A stretch of DNA of 64,000 nucleotides from QHXW01 sp035297145 (GCA_035297145.1 DATGZN010000113.1:124001-188000); one strand, 5' to 3'; positions 26,727 through 36,464 are shown, counted from the stretch's first letter. The notes: generated from the sequence alone by a model not told the origin. Program-made: numbers and translations.

Positions 26727-29473
26727 CGCGCGAAAAACTCCTCCACTGGTCCGCCGTCCTCTTCATTGTTTTGCTCATCAACACGGCGTACGTCGCCGCA
26801 CTGCCTTCGCCCACGATTTTCTACATGGCCAACGTGCTGCTGCACCTGGTTCTTGGCGTGGTTCTGACGGTGGCGCTGCTTTTCCTATTGCGGGATTTCC
26901 CATTTGCGGCGGGTTTCTTTCTGGCAGCCTCGGCTCTCGGAATCTATCTGGCGATCGCTGGCAACACGATGCCGCACCGCTGGGCCCTGTTCGCGCATAT
27001 TCTGGCCGCCGTCGTCGGCCTCGCTGCTCTGATTCCCTTCGCCATGCGCCAGGCTCCGCGATTTCGCACCGCGTTTCAAGTGTCGCTCGCACTGCTGGTG
27101 CTCCTGCCGCTCGGGGCTAAGGTTTACCGGAAGGCGTTTCCAGATCCGGACGCGCAGATCCGCAACGGCCTGACAGTCCCGGTTTCCATGGACGGCGAAG
27201 GCGGGGGGCCGAAGTCGCCGTTCTTCCCATCTTCGGCGAAGACCAACGTCGGCGGCATCATTCCCGCCAACTTTTTCATGGATTCGGAGCGCTGCGGCGA
27301 ATGCCATAAGGATATCTACCGGCAGTGGAAAAGCTCGATGCATCATTTTGCATCGTTCAATAACCAGTTCTACCGGAAGTCGATTGAGTACATGCAGTCG
27401 GTAGTGGGGACGCGACCGAGCAAGTGGTGCGCGGGCTGTCACGATCACGCGGTTTTCTTCAACGGACGCTTCGACCGGCCGATCAAGGAGCAAATCGACA
27501 CGCCGGAAGCGCGCGCGGGCCTGGCTTGCACGTCGTGCCACTCGATCGTGCACGTCAACAGCACGATGGGGAACGGCGATTACACCATTCAGTATCCGCC
27601 GCTGCACGAGCTGGCCACGAGCCGTAACCCGTATCTGCACGCGATCGATACCTTCCTGACCTATCTCAATCCAGGGCCCCACAAGGCGTCTTTTCTGAAG
27701 CCGTTCATGCGTGGGGAATCGGCCGAGTTTTGCGCGGTCTGCCACAAGGTACATCTCGACGTTCCAGTAAATCAGTACCGCTGGTTCCGCGGCTTCAACG
27801 ACTACGACAATTGGCAGGCGAGCGGCGTTTCGGGTCAGGGAGCGCGGTCGTTCTACTATCCGGCCAAGAGCCAGGTTTGCGCGGACTGCCACATGCCGCT
27901 TGTGCCGTCCCAGGACCCAGGCAACCACGACGGCATGGTGCATTCGCATCGTTTTCCGGCGGCTAACACAGCCGTTCCTTACGCCAATCACGACGATGAG
28001 CAACTGCAGGCGACGGAGAAATTTCTCAAATCAGGCTTCATCACGGTAGACATTTTTGCGGTCTCACCGGTGAAGGACTCCGGCACGCCCATGGTGCGAC
28101 GCACGGGCGAAGGGCCGCAGGCGATGTCGGGCTTTGCCGTGGGTGAGGAAGCCGAACAGGCCTCGACGGGCGTGATCCGCGAGGTGGGCGAGATCGCCGC
28201 GCCCATCGACACGGCGGGAACAAAGCTCGCCCCGGAGAGCACAGCCCGCGTGGACGTGGTGGTGCGCACGCGTAAGATCGGCCATTTCTTTCCAGCGGGA
28301 ACGGTGGACGCTTTTGATGTTTGGCTCGAGCTACAGGGCAGGGACGCCGATGGCCGTGTGATGTTCTGGAGCGGGCAGGTCGCGGACGGCGGGCGCGGGC
28401 CGGTTGAACCCGGTGCGCACTTCTATAAGTCGTACCAGCTCGACGGGGCAGGAAATCCGATCGACAAGCGCAACGCCTGGCAAGCTCGCAGCGTACTCTA
28501 CGTGCGGCTGATTCCGCCTGGCGCGGCGGACGTAGCGCATTATCGCGTGCGCGTGCCGAAGGACGCCAAGGGACCGATCACATTCACGGCGAAGCTCAAC
28601 TATCGCAAGTTCGCGTGGTATTACACGCACTTCGCTTATGCCGGACAACCGAAGTCCGGACAGGACGCCGCGCTGCTGAATGCCTCGCAGAACAGCCTGG
28701 AGTACTCGTTCGATAAGACAAACATTCCGAACGATGTTTCGGGTGAGATCAAGGACCGGGTGCCCAACATTCCGATTGTCACGCTGGCGGAGGCGAAGGC
28801 AGTTGTGGGGCTCGGTGAGACCAGTTGGACGCCAGTTGTCGCGAAGAAGGATCGTGAACGTTGGAATGACTGGGGCATCGGCCTGCTGCTGCAAGGCGAC
28901 CTGAAGGGCGCGGAGTACGCATTCAAGAAGGTTACAGAAGCCGAGCCGGACTATGCAGACGGCTGGGTGAATGTGGCGCGCGCGCTAATTCAGGAAGGCG
29001 AAACCGACGCTGCCAAACCGTATATCGAGAAAGCGCTCGCCATCAATTCCAAACTGGGCCGCGTTTACTTTTTCAAAGCGATGATCCAGAAGACGGATGG
29101 CGACTACGACGGCGCATTGGCCTCGCTGCGAACGGCGGAATCGATGTATCCGCGCGACCGCGTGGTGCTGAACCAGATGGCGCGCATTTTGTTTTTGAAG
29201 CGGCAGTACGCGGATGCGCTGAAGGTGCTGGAGCGGGTCTGCGAGGTGGACCCTGAAGATTTGCAGATGCACTACACCATGATGCTTTGCTATCGCGGGC
29301 TGGGCGATCAGGAGAAGGCTGCGCACGAACAGCAGTTGTTCCAGCGATTCAAGGCGGAAGAATCGGCGCAATCCATCACGGCAATCCGGCGCCGCATAAG
29401 CCCGGAAGACAACAACGAGCGGCAGCAGATTCACGATCACGAAAGCGTGGTGCTCACGGGCGGCGGGCAATGA
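26723..29473 (+). CDS. Membrane-anchored five-haem cytochrome c (c554-like) with C-terminal TPRs
   Basis: 916 residues. Four membrane segments occupy about 8-135. The periplasmic part has five CxxCH haem sites: CGECH, CAGCH, CTSCH, CAVCH and CADCH, at about residues 190, 235, 269, 336 and 386. The spacing and the SMHHFASF segment resemble the cytochrome c554-related multihaem group. A beta-rich region follows (about 500-660), then TPRs at about 710-880 (WVNVARALIQEGETDAAKPY, RVYFFKAMIQKTDGDYDGAL). It probably moves electrons across or outside the membrane. It overlaps both neighbouring genes by four bases, so all three are made together. Confidence 0.87.
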   Translation: MTREKLLHWSAVLFIVLLINTAYVAALPSPTIFYMANVLLHLVLGVVLTVALLFLLRDFPFAAGFFLAASALGIYLAIAGNTMPHRWALFAHILAAVVGLAALIPFAMRQAPRFRTAFQVSLALLVLLPLGAKVYRKAFPDPDAQIRNGLTVPVSMDGEGGGPKSPFFPSSAKTNVGGIIPANFFMDSERCGECHKDIYRQWKSSMHHFASFNNQFYRKSIEYMQSVVGTRPSKWCAGCHDHAVFFNGRFDRPIKEQIDTPEARAGLACTSCHSIVHVNSTMGNGDYTIQYPPLHELATSRNPYLHAIDTFLTYLNPGPHKASFLKPFMRGESAEFCAVCHKVHLDVPVNQYRWFRGFNDYDNWQASGVSGQGARSFYYPAKSQVCADCHMPLVPSQDPGNHDGMVHSHRFPAANTAVPYANHDDEQLQATEKFLKSGFITVDIFAVSPVKDSGTPMVRRTGEGPQAMSGFAVGEEAEQASTGVIREVGEIAAPIDTAGTKLAPESTARVDVVVRTRKIGHFFPAGTVDAFDVWLELQGRDADGRVMFWSGQVADGGRGPVEPGAHFYKSYQLDGAGNPIDKRNAWQARSVLYVRLIPPGAADVAHYRVRVPKDAKGPITFTAKLNYRKFAWYYTHFAYAGQPKSGQDAALLNASQNSLEYSFDKTNIPNDVSGEIKDRVPNIPIVTLAEAKAVVGLGETSWTPVVAKKDRERWNDWGIGLLLQGDLKGAEYAFKKVTEAEPDYADGWVNVARALIQEGETDAAKPYIEKALAINSKLGRVYFFKAMIQKTDGDYDGALASLRTAESMYPRDRVVLNQMARILFLKRQYADALKVLERVCEVDPEDLQMHYTMMLCYRGLGDQEKAAHEQQLFQRFKAEESAQSITAIRRRISPEDNNERQQIHDHESVVLTGGGQ

Positions 29474-31158
29474 AGATCTTTGTAGGTATCGGCATTCTGG
29501 CAGTTGCGCTATTGCTCTATGCGGCGGAGACGAAACTACCGGATGCACCTATAGGGGCGGTTCACTTCACCGACATCACCAAACAGGCGGGCATTCACTT
29601 TACGCATAACAGCGGCAGGGCGGGGAAGAAGTTTCTGCCGGAGACGCTCGGCTCGGGCGTCGCGTTCTTTGACGCCGATGGCGATGGATGGCCCGACATT
29701 CTGCTGCTGAACTGCAAGGACTGGAAGCCGCGCGGGCGCAAAACCTTGAGCGCGCTTTACCGCAACAATCACGATGGAACCTTCACCGACATCACGGCCG
29801 GCTCCGGGCTGGACGTCGAGATGTACGCCATGGGCGTGGCCATCGGCGACTACGATAACGACGGGCGCGACGATGTCTACATCACGGCGCTCGATGGCGA
29901 TCATCTGTTTCACAACGAGGGCGGCGGCAAGTTTCGCGATGTGACGGCAAGCTCTGGAATTCATAATGCGAATTTCGGCACGAGCGCGGCGTGGCTGGAT
30001 TACGATCGCGACGGCAAGCTGGATCTGTTCGTCGCCAACTACGTGCAGTGGAAGCCGGATGGCGATCTGTGGTGTTCTCTCGATGGGGCGACGAAATCGT
30101 ACTGCACGCCGGAATCGTACAAGGGGACATCGTGCAAGCTGTATCACAATCTGGGCGGCGGCAAGTTTGAGGACGTGAGCGTAAAAGCGGGCATTGCCGA
30201 GCCGACCAGCAAGTCGCTGGGCGTGACGGTGTTTGACTACAACAATGACGGCTGGCCGGATATCTTCGTCGCCAACGATACGCAACCCAACAAGCTGTAT
30301 CGCAACAACAAGAACGGCACATTTACCGAAGAGGGCATGGCGGCGGGCGTGGCGTTCGGCGAGGATGGCGTGGCGCGCGGCGCGATGGGCACGGACGCCG
30401 CAGACTACGATCGCTCCGGCCGGGCGGATCTTCTCGTCGGCAATTTTTCCAACCAGATGCTGGGCCTCTATCACAACGAAGGTACGGGATTGTTCGTGGA
30501 TGAAGCGCCATCGTCCGCGGTGGGCCGATCGAGCTTACTCACGCTGGCGTTTGGCGTTTTCTTCTTCGACTACGATCTGGATGGATATCCCGACATCTTT
30601 GCGGCCAACGGACATATCGAGGAAGAGATCGGGCGTGTGCAGCCGAAGGTGCAATACAGGGAGCCGCCGCTGCTGTTTCACAACCTGGGCAAGCGGCGAT
30701 TCGAGAATGTGACGGCGTCGATGGGGGCGGAATTCAATCGCCCGATCGTGGCGCGCGGCGCGGCTTACGCCGACTTCGACCATGACGGCGACCTTGACGT
30801 CGTGATCACCACCAACCACGGCCCGGCGTATCTGTATCGCAACGACGGCGGCAATCGCAACAAGTGGCTTTGCGTGCGGCTGGTGGGCACCAAATCGAAC
30901 CGCGATGGCATCGGCGCGGTGGTTCGCGTGGAAAGTGCGTCGGGCAAACAGTGGAGCACTGTGCACTCCGGCGGCAGCTACTGTTCGCAGAGCGACTTGG
31001 CGCTGACGTTCGGTCTCGGGAAAGATCCGGTGGTTACTGCGCTCGAGATCGAATGGCCCAGCGGGACGAAGCAGCGACTGGCGAATCTTGCGGCGAATCA
31101 GTTTCTGACGATCGAGGAGGACAAGGGAGTGGTGGCGAAGTCGGGGCCAGCGAGGTAA
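29470..31158 (+). CDS. CRTAC1-like FG-GAP/ASPIC-UnbV protein
   Basis: 562 residues from the ATG at 29470, which overlaps the stop of the cytochrome gene; the open frame further upstream lies within that gene and is rejected. Signal or anchor FVGIGILAVALLLYAAE, the family opening FTDITKQAGIHFTHNSGR, then about seven FG-GAP repeats (FDADGDGWPDIL, DYDNDGRDDVY, DYDRDGKLDLFV, DYNNDGWPDIFV, DYDLDGYPDIFA, DFDHDGDLDVVI). It ends in an ASPIC/UnbV domain (SGGSYCSQSDLALTFGLG, VTALEIEWPSGTKQRL). Animal CRTAC1 is an extracellular matrix protein; the bacterial function is unproven. Confidence 0.9.
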   Translation: MKIFVGIGILAVALLLYAAETKLPDAPIGAVHFTDITKQAGIHFTHNSGRAGKKFLPETLGSGVAFFDADGDGWPDILLLNCKDWKPRGRKTLSALYRNNHDGTFTDITAGSGLDVEMYAMGVAIGDYDNDGRDDVYITALDGDHLFHNEGGGKFRDVTASSGIHNANFGTSAAWLDYDRDGKLDLFVANYVQWKPDGDLWCSLDGATKSYCTPESYKGTSCKLYHNLGGGKFEDVSVKAGIAEPTSKSLGVTVFDYNNDGWPDIFVANDTQPNKLYRNNKNGTFTEEGMAAGVAFGEDGVARGAMGTDAADYDRSGRADLLVGNFSNQMLGLYHNEGTGLFVDEAPSSAVGRSSLLTLAFGVFFFDYDLDGYPDIFAANGHIEEEIGRVQPKVQYREPPLLFHNLGKRRFENVTASMGAEFNRPIVARGAAYADFDHDGDLDVVITTNHGPAYLYRNDGGNRNKWLCVRLVGTKSNRDGIGAVVRVESASGKQWSTVHSGGSYCSQSDLALTFGLGKDPVVTALEIEWPSGTKQRLANLAANQFLTIEEDKGVVAKSGPAR

Positions 31159-31182
31159 GGGGCGCAAAATCTGAGGACAAGC

Positions 31183-31452
31183 GTGAGGATCTCGGCACCG
31201 CATTTTCGAATTCTGTTCTTGATCCCGTCCCTTCTGCTGACGGCTGCTGATCCGGCTGAGGAGGTCCGAAAGGATATTCTCGCGGCATATCAACGGTCGC
31301 TCGACGCATTGCAGCGCGGCGACGCCGATGCGGCTCTCCAGATGGATACCGACGATTGGGTCAGCGTTATAGTCGGGCAGAAGCCGAGGACACATGTGGA
31401 CCCTCGGCCTGGCACGGGCCGCCTCAGCCTAGATGGGCGTCCGCTGTTCTGA
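31183..31452 (+). pseudogene. Truncated small secreted protein, NTF2/DUF4440-like N-terminal fragment
   Basis: 89 residues from a GTG start. A signal peptide (HFRILFLIPSLLLTAADP) is followed by a helix typical of the start of SnoaL/DUF4440 proteins (VRKDILAAYQRSLDALQRGD, then MDTDDWVSVIVG). The normal domain is about 120-130 residues, but here the resemblance stops after QKPRT and the rest reads as random sequence to a stop. It looks like the 5' end of a broken gene. It follows the CRTAC1-like gene by 25 bases. Confidence 0.4.
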
Positions 31453-31821
31453 AACCCGTGGTTGTCAACTTGGTTGTCAAACAGGGAGCGATCCAGGGCA
31501 TAAGCTTGACGCGCGCGGACCAGGGCTAAACGCTAGTGTAGTGCGGCTTGCAGAACGGGGATTATCTTCTTCATCGAGAAGACCGCTCCCTATGGTCGCG
31601 GCTCAGAAAAATCCCCGCAAGGTCGCAGAACTTGCTGAGCCGCGCGCGTAGCAAGCCGTTAACCCCTTAACCATAAATGCCGCGATTTCGGACGCACTAC
31701 ACAAGGATCCAGCCAATCGGGAATCACTACGATGATCTTGCGGAAGGGTACCGGAACAAATAGACCCAAAACGTGCGAAGATGTTTTTCGATATTCGGCA
31801 GAAACAATATTCCATGATTGC
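31453..31821. other. Gene-free stretch with a 9-bp inverted repeat
   Basis: No convincing gene lies here on either strand. There is a perfect 9-base inverted repeat, GCGGCTCAG at 31598-31606 and CTGAGCCGC at 31635-31643, around a 28-base loop. It could be a structured RNA, an operator or a gene-end hairpin. Short in-frame extensions upstream of the cyclase gene (a start at 31732 is possible) also fall here, but the residues they encode do not look like protein. The region probably holds the cyclase promoter and gene debris. Confidence 0.45.
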
Positions 31822-32823
31822 ATGGCTGAACCATTACCAGCGCCCTTCCTGAAGTTTGAGGACGGAGACGGACGAGAGATTCAGCTGAACAACGGCAATG
31901 TCTGGAAAATCGGCCGCACCGAGCAGAACACCGTGATGCTGCCCGACGACATGGTCTCCCGAAACCACGCCATCATCCAGCAAATGGAGGGTGGGGAGTT
32001 TTTCCTCATCGACATGGGTAGCCGCAATGGATCGTTCGTCAATGGCCGCCGCGTCTCGGCGCCGGTTGCTCTGCGCGATGGCGACCGTCTGTCGTTTGGA
32101 GAAGCACGACTGAGTTTCCATAACCCGGCGCAAGCGGCAGCCGCCCGAGCCGCGGCCGGTGTTTCGACCGAAGCAGCGGCGCGCGGGGAAACCGTTGCAT
32201 TATTCAAGCGGGACAATGTTTCCGTTCTGGTGGTGGATATCCGAGGATTCACCGTGTTGGCGCAGAAGATTGATGCCGAACTACTGAGCCGCCTGGTGAG
32301 CACGTGGTTCGCCGATGCCGACCGCATCATCCACCATCACGGCGGCATGGCACCGAAGCACATCGGCGATGCCGTGATGGCGATCTGGACGCACGGCGCG
32401 CTGGGGACCGAAGCCTTCGACATCCTGCGCATCCTGCGGGCTGTCGCGGAGATCGCACGGATGACGGGCAGGCTGCACGAGACGCTCAATTTGGCGGAAC
32501 CGGTGCGCATCGGCGCGGGCCTGAATACGGGCGTGGCTACGTTGGGCAACACAGGCGGGGGAAGCGCCAGCGATTTTACGGCCATCGGCGACAGCGTGAA
32601 TGTGGCCTTCCGGCTGGAATCCGCCAGCAAGGAGCTGGGCACCGATCTGGTGCTGGGGACCACCACGTTCGGTTACTTGCGTCTGTGGCCGCCGGCGGTC
32701 ACGCACTTCCGCACTTCCGAGGCGAACTTGAAAGGCTATGACGCACCTGTCAAAACCTGGCACATCTCCTTCGCGGCATTAAGCGAATTTCTCGCGCAAC
32801 AAGGCAAGGAAGGCGACGCCTAG
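31822..32823 (+). CDS. FHA domain - class III adenylate/guanylate cyclase
   Basis: 333 residues from the ATG at 31822; an earlier ATG at 31732 would add 30 unlikely residues. The FHA domain (about 10-105) has the phosphothreonine-binding signature WKIGRTEQNT, DDMVSRNHAII and GSRNGSFVNGRRV. The class III cyclase domain (about 130-325) has metal-binding Asp in VLVVDIRGFTVLAQ, the second metal site in HIGDAVMAIW and the conserved FTAIGDSVNVAFRLESASK. It would make cAMP or cGMP, with the FHA domain tying activity to a Thr-phosphorylated partner. The phosphodiesterase gene converges on it, 23 bases from stop to stop. A TPR Ser/Thr kinase is encoded 13 kb downstream. Confidence 0.9.
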   Translation: MAEPLPAPFLKFEDGDGREIQLNNGNVWKIGRTEQNTVMLPDDMVSRNHAIIQQMEGGEFFLIDMGSRNGSFVNGRRVSAPVALRDGDRLSFGEARLSFHNPAQAAAARAAAGVSTEAAARGETVALFKRDNVSVLVVDIRGFTVLAQKIDAELLSRLVSTWFADADRIIHHHGGMAPKHIGDAVMAIWTHGALGTEAFDILRILRAVAEIARMTGRLHETLNLAEPVRIGAGLNTGVATLGNTGGGSASDFTAIGDSVNVAFRLESASKELGTDLVLGTTTFGYLRLWPPAVTHFRTSEANLKGYDAPVKTWHISFAALSEFLAQQGKEGDA

Positions 32824-32846
32824 CTCCGCCGCGCTCACGGGAGAAT

Positions 32847-33617
32847 TCACCACTCGTAGCTACGGCCGATTTCCACGACAGAAATGCGCGGATCGCTCAG
32901 TTCGGTGAGCTGCCGGTGCACGGCTTCGCGATAGGCAGGTTTGATATGAACTACGCAGATCGAAACGTCCCGCTCCAGTTTCCTTAGGTCGGCGGCCAGC
33001 GAGCGCGGTGTGAAGTGCCGGGTGGCTGCGGCCAGATCTTCCATTTCGTTGGGGTAAGACACGTCCACAAAAACGGCTTTGACACGCTCCGAGCGGCTGA
33101 CGGCACCCCAGATTTCATGTGTCACGTAGGTGTCGGACGTGATCACAAAGCCGGCATTCTGGCCTTCGACAACGAATCCGACGGTGGGAACCACGTGATT
33201 CACGCGGATCGGGGTCACTTGAAGGTTCTCCACCAGCACGGGTGTTCCAGGCTCAAGCGGACAGAACTCCAGCGCCGGACCGAGGCCGTTGAGCAATGGG
33301 ATTTGCGCAAAGTCGGGCCAAATATCGCCATTGAACATAAAGCGGCGCAGCGCATCGATCACTTGCGGTGTGGCGTGGACGATGACGGGCGCGGTCAAGG
33401 CAGGGAATACTTCCGAGATGAAGATGGGGAGCGATGCCGTGTGATCGGCGTGAGCATGAGTGATCAGGATGTGGCGGATGCGGCGCATTTCCTCGGCAGT
33501 TAGAGCGAAGGCCAGGCTGCCGGCGTCGATGGCAACGGAATCATCCACCACAAACGTAGTGAGAAACTGGCGCTGCGCATCGGGTGCGGTGGAGCTGGGC
33601 AGAAGCCGGACTTGCAT
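32847..33617 (-). CDS. Class II cyclic-nucleotide phosphodiesterase, metallo-beta-lactamase fold
   Basis: 256 residues. The metal-binding motif is ILITHAHADHTASLP (HxHxDH), with further ligands in VNHVVPTVGFVVEG, VITSDTY and near VVHIKPAY. The sequence from IDAGS through the FNGDIWPDFAQIPLLNG segment matches class II 3',5'-cyclic nucleotide phosphodiesterases (yeast PDE1/CpdP type) more than generic MBL hydrolases. It would degrade the product of the neighbouring cyclase. Its start abuts the stop of the second ABC transporter gene, making it the last gene of the export operon. Confidence 0.82.
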   Translation of the reverse strand: MQVRLLPSSTAPDAQRQFLTTFVVDDSVAIDAGSLAFALTAEEMRRIRHILITHAHADHTASLPIFISEVFPALTAPVIVHATPQVIDALRRFMFNGDIWPDFAQIPLLNGLGPALEFCPLEPGTPVLVENLQVTPIRVNHVVPTVGFVVEGQNAGFVITSDTYVTHEIWGAVSRSERVKAVFVDVSYPNEMEDLAAATRHFTPRSLAADLRKLERDVSICVVHIKPAYREAVHRQLTELSDPRISVVEIGRSYEW

Positions 33618-36464
33618 TCAATGCCCCATCTGCTTCTTTACCAACTGGAAGAACGGCCCAGGTGTGGCCGACAGCTCCTGGTAGGTTCCATGCTGGACCA
33701 CCCGGCCCGAATCGATAACGTAGATTCGGTCCACATTCTGAATGGTACTCAGACGATGCGCCACAACGATGCGAGTGGTTTTTAGCTGGCCGAGGCTCTC
33801 TGTGACTGAGCGCTGCGTGCGGTTATCCAAGGCGCTGGTGGCTTCATCCAAGATGAGAACCGCTGGTTTCTGGACGAGCGCGCGGGCGATAAGGAGACGC
33901 TGCCGCTGCCCTCCGGAGAGGTTTGTTCCGCCTTCGGAAACGACGGTGTGCATGCCCATGGGCATGGCTTCAATATCGTCGGCGACCGCGGCGGCGCGCG
34001 CTGCCTCCCAGGCGTCATTCAAGGTGCAGAGGCTGCCGCAGACGATATTTTCGAAGATCGACTGCGAGATCAGCTTACTATCCTGGTTGACCACGCCGAA
34101 CTGGCGGCGGACGGCGGATATGTCGAGACTGGAAAGATCCTGGCCATCGATGTAGACCGCGCCCGACGAGGGCACCTCGAACTGCAAGAGCAAATTCAAT
34201 ATTGTCGACTTGCCGCCTCCCGACGGGCCGACCAGCGCCACGCATTCGCCTGGCTCCACCTCGATATTGATGTCTTGCAGAGTGAGTGGGCCTCCGCCGT
34301 AGCGAAAATCGACGTGCTCGAACTGGATCCGCCCGGAAAGCCGGCCGGGGTGCGACTTGGTGTCCCGAACTTCGGGGGTCTCGTCGAGAATCGGCTTGGT
34401 CCGTTTCCAGACAGTGGCGGCACTGAGACCCGCGATGGTTTCACTGAGGTTCACCATGCCAGACATGAAGACGCCAAATGAGGCCGCGAACGCGAGATAC
34501 GTGCCGATGGGAAGGGCAGGTCCATCGGCGCTTGGGGCAATCCAGGCGAGGATGAGCGCGGTGGCGACCGCCGGCAACGTCGTATTTAAAATGTGAATGC
34601 CGTCGCGGAGGCGCCTGGTTTGCAACGTAATCTTCTGCTTGTGGCCGTACGAGGTTCCCCAGCGCGCGAAGGCGCGCCGCTCGGCTCCCGCGACCCGCAG
34701 TTTTCCCACTGAGTTCACCAGCTGCACAACAAATCCGGACAGGAATCCATCCAGTTCCTGGCTGGCTGATTCCAGATGATAGAGCTTTCTGGCTGCCACA
34801 GCCGTCGTGACCAGAATCACCAGACCGGCGATGCAGGCGATGGCGGCGAGTGGCACGGAATAATAGAGCATCAGCGCGATGTTGAACAGCGACGCGATCC
34901 CGGCAAAAATGGCGGTGAGGGCGCCTAGCGTCAGTTGGCGGCGGATCCTGTCGACGGCGTCAGTTCGTACCCAGAGATCCCCCACGCTGAACTTTCTAAA
35001 GAATGCGGGGCTGAGCCGCAGGAGGCGGTCCCAGATCCCGCATTGGAGCGCTATGCTCATCCCGCTCTGAATCCTGACCAGGGCTATCGACTGGGCCAGA
35101 CTGAAAAGCGCGGAGCCTAAAAACGCGACGGCCATTCCCAGAATGACTTGCCAGGCCAGACTGCGATCCGCGTCCGGAATCGCCTGCCCGAACAGAACGG
35201 AATTGGCAGCGGGCACCGCCATTCCGAGCAGACTAGCGGCGACGCTCGCGAACACCACCATGGCCAGATCGCGCTTGTACGGCCGGAGGGCGAATCGGGC
35301 CAGGTCGAGCAACCCGGTACTGGCTCCGAATTGCCGGTAGAAACTGAAAGCTCGCGAATCAAGCGAGGCTGCGGTTTCGCGATCGACCGGAACGGCCGAC
35401 CCATCCAGCGGGTCGATCAGCTCGTAACCGCTGCCGCCCGACGGGCGCCGCCGGGGAATCAGGGCCACGGGGGCCTTTTCCTCGATCCGGTACCCGAGCA
35501 GCGGCCCGTTGTCGTGGCGCCACCAGTCTCCGCCGAGCAGGACGCGGCGGGTGCGAAAACCTGAAGCGTTCCCAATGGCCGCTACAGGATGCTCGCGAGG
35601 GCCCGGGTTCACAGGGGCGCGCACCTCGAGTCCAAGGCTCTCAGCGACCACGCGCGCCGCCGACAGGAGCGGTGACTCGGGAGGCGCGCTCGGCCGCTCC
35701 TTGGCGCCGGCGAGGTCAACCAGGGTGGCCGCACCCATGCGCCGCTCCAGCTGCCTTCGCTGCTCCAGGCGTAACCGGGCCTCGGATTGCTTCTGCGGTT
35801 CGATCTCCCGCGATGCGCGCAAAAGAACTCCGGAGAGCGCTTGCATCGTCTCTATCCGCAGCTCGCGCGCGGCCGTTTCGCGGCTGACGCGCTCCACCTC
35901 GAAAGGGCGAGGCGCACCGAGCCAGATTCCCGGCGCCATGGGAACGATGGATCCGGCGGAAATGTCCGCGCCGAGGGCGACTACGGATGCTGAACCGGAA
36001 ACCAATCGAACCCAACCGGGCTGCGGATCGAGCCAATACAGCGCCTTCCCCGCCACAGCGGCCCCCGCGGCGGGCAGTGGCATGGGCTTCGCCTCTTCGG
36101 GAATCGCGAATACCGAGAGAACGCGCGCGACGTTGACGCACCACTTCTCGATCCCGTGAATATATTCCGCGTGCGCCACGAGTTCGCTTGCCATCAGTGG
36201 TACGACGGTGGCCGCCTCGGCGGGAACGGCAATGAGCGTGCGCTCTGGATCAATCGGAGCCACGGCGAACAGAATCTCGCCATCTCCGACGCGGAATAGA
36301 AACTGCCGGCGCCCACTCGCTCCATCTCCAGTCTCCACGGCGAAAAGAGCGAGCGATCCCGATTTTACATGCCAGGCCGGGAAGGTGCCGGACAAGGTGA
36401 GGGTCCCATCGCCGGACAGAGAGACCGGCTGCCTTCGCGGCCCCTGCTCGACGCCTGCCCTCAA
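33618..36464 (-). CDS. NHLP-type bacteriocin export ABC transporter, permease/ATPase without peptidase
   Basis: 948 residues. About 390 N-terminal residues have no transporter motif; they resemble the long N-terminal region of the second NHLP ABC component (low-complexity beta segments, GASTGLLDLARFALRPYKRD at its end). Six membrane segments span roughly 395-640. The ATPase domain has Walker A GPSGGGKSTILNLLLQF, signature LSGGQRQRLLIARALVQKP, Walker B VLILDEATSALD and His switch IVVAHRLSTIQN. Paired with the peptidase-bearing ABC protein, it would form the exporter of the modified peptide. The start overlaps the upstream gene by four bases. Confidence 0.85.
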   Translation of the reverse strand: MRAGVEQGPRRQPVSLSGDGTLTLSGTFPAWHVKSGSLALFAVETGDGASGRRQFLFRVGDGEILFAVAPIDPERTLIAVPAEAATVVPLMASELVAHAEYIHGIEKWCVNVARVLSVFAIPEEAKPMPLPAAGAAVAGKALYWLDPQPGWVRLVSGSASVVALGADISAGSIVPMAPGIWLGAPRPFEVERVSRETAARELRIETMQALSGVLLRASREIEPQKQSEARLRLEQRRQLERRMGAATLVDLAGAKERPSAPPESPLLSAARVVAESLGLEVRAPVNPGPREHPVAAIGNASGFRTRRVLLGGDWWRHDNGPLLGYRIEEKAPVALIPRRRPSGGSGYELIDPLDGSAVPVDRETAASLDSRAFSFYRQFGASTGLLDLARFALRPYKRDLAMVVFASVAASLLGMAVPAANSVLFGQAIPDADRSLAWQVILGMAVAFLGSALFSLAQSIALVRIQSGMSIALQCGIWDRLLRLSPAFFRKFSVGDLWVRTDAVDRIRRQLTLGALTAIFAGIASLFNIALMLYYSVPLAAIACIAGLVILVTTAVAARKLYHLESASQELDGFLSGFVVQLVNSVGKLRVAGAERRAFARWGTSYGHKQKITLQTRRLRDGIHILNTTLPAVATALILAWIAPSADGPALPIGTYLAFAASFGVFMSGMVNLSETIAGLSAATVWKRTKPILDETPEVRDTKSHPGRLSGRIQFEHVDFRYGGGPLTLQDINIEVEPGECVALVGPSGGGKSTILNLLLQFEVPSSGAVYIDGQDLSSLDISAVRRQFGVVNQDSKLISQSIFENIVCGSLCTLNDAWEAARAAAVADDIEAMPMGMHTVVSEGGTNLSGGQRQRLLIARALVQKPAVLILDEATSALDNRTQRSVTESLGQLKTTRIVVAHRLSTIQNVDRIYVIDSGRVVQHGTYQELSATPGPFFQLVKKQMGH

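Noticed and set aside
31433..31651. 72-residue frame in the gene-free stretch after the CRTAC1-like operon
   Set aside because: No signal, motif or ribosome binding site; Cys/Arg/Gly-rich chance frame.
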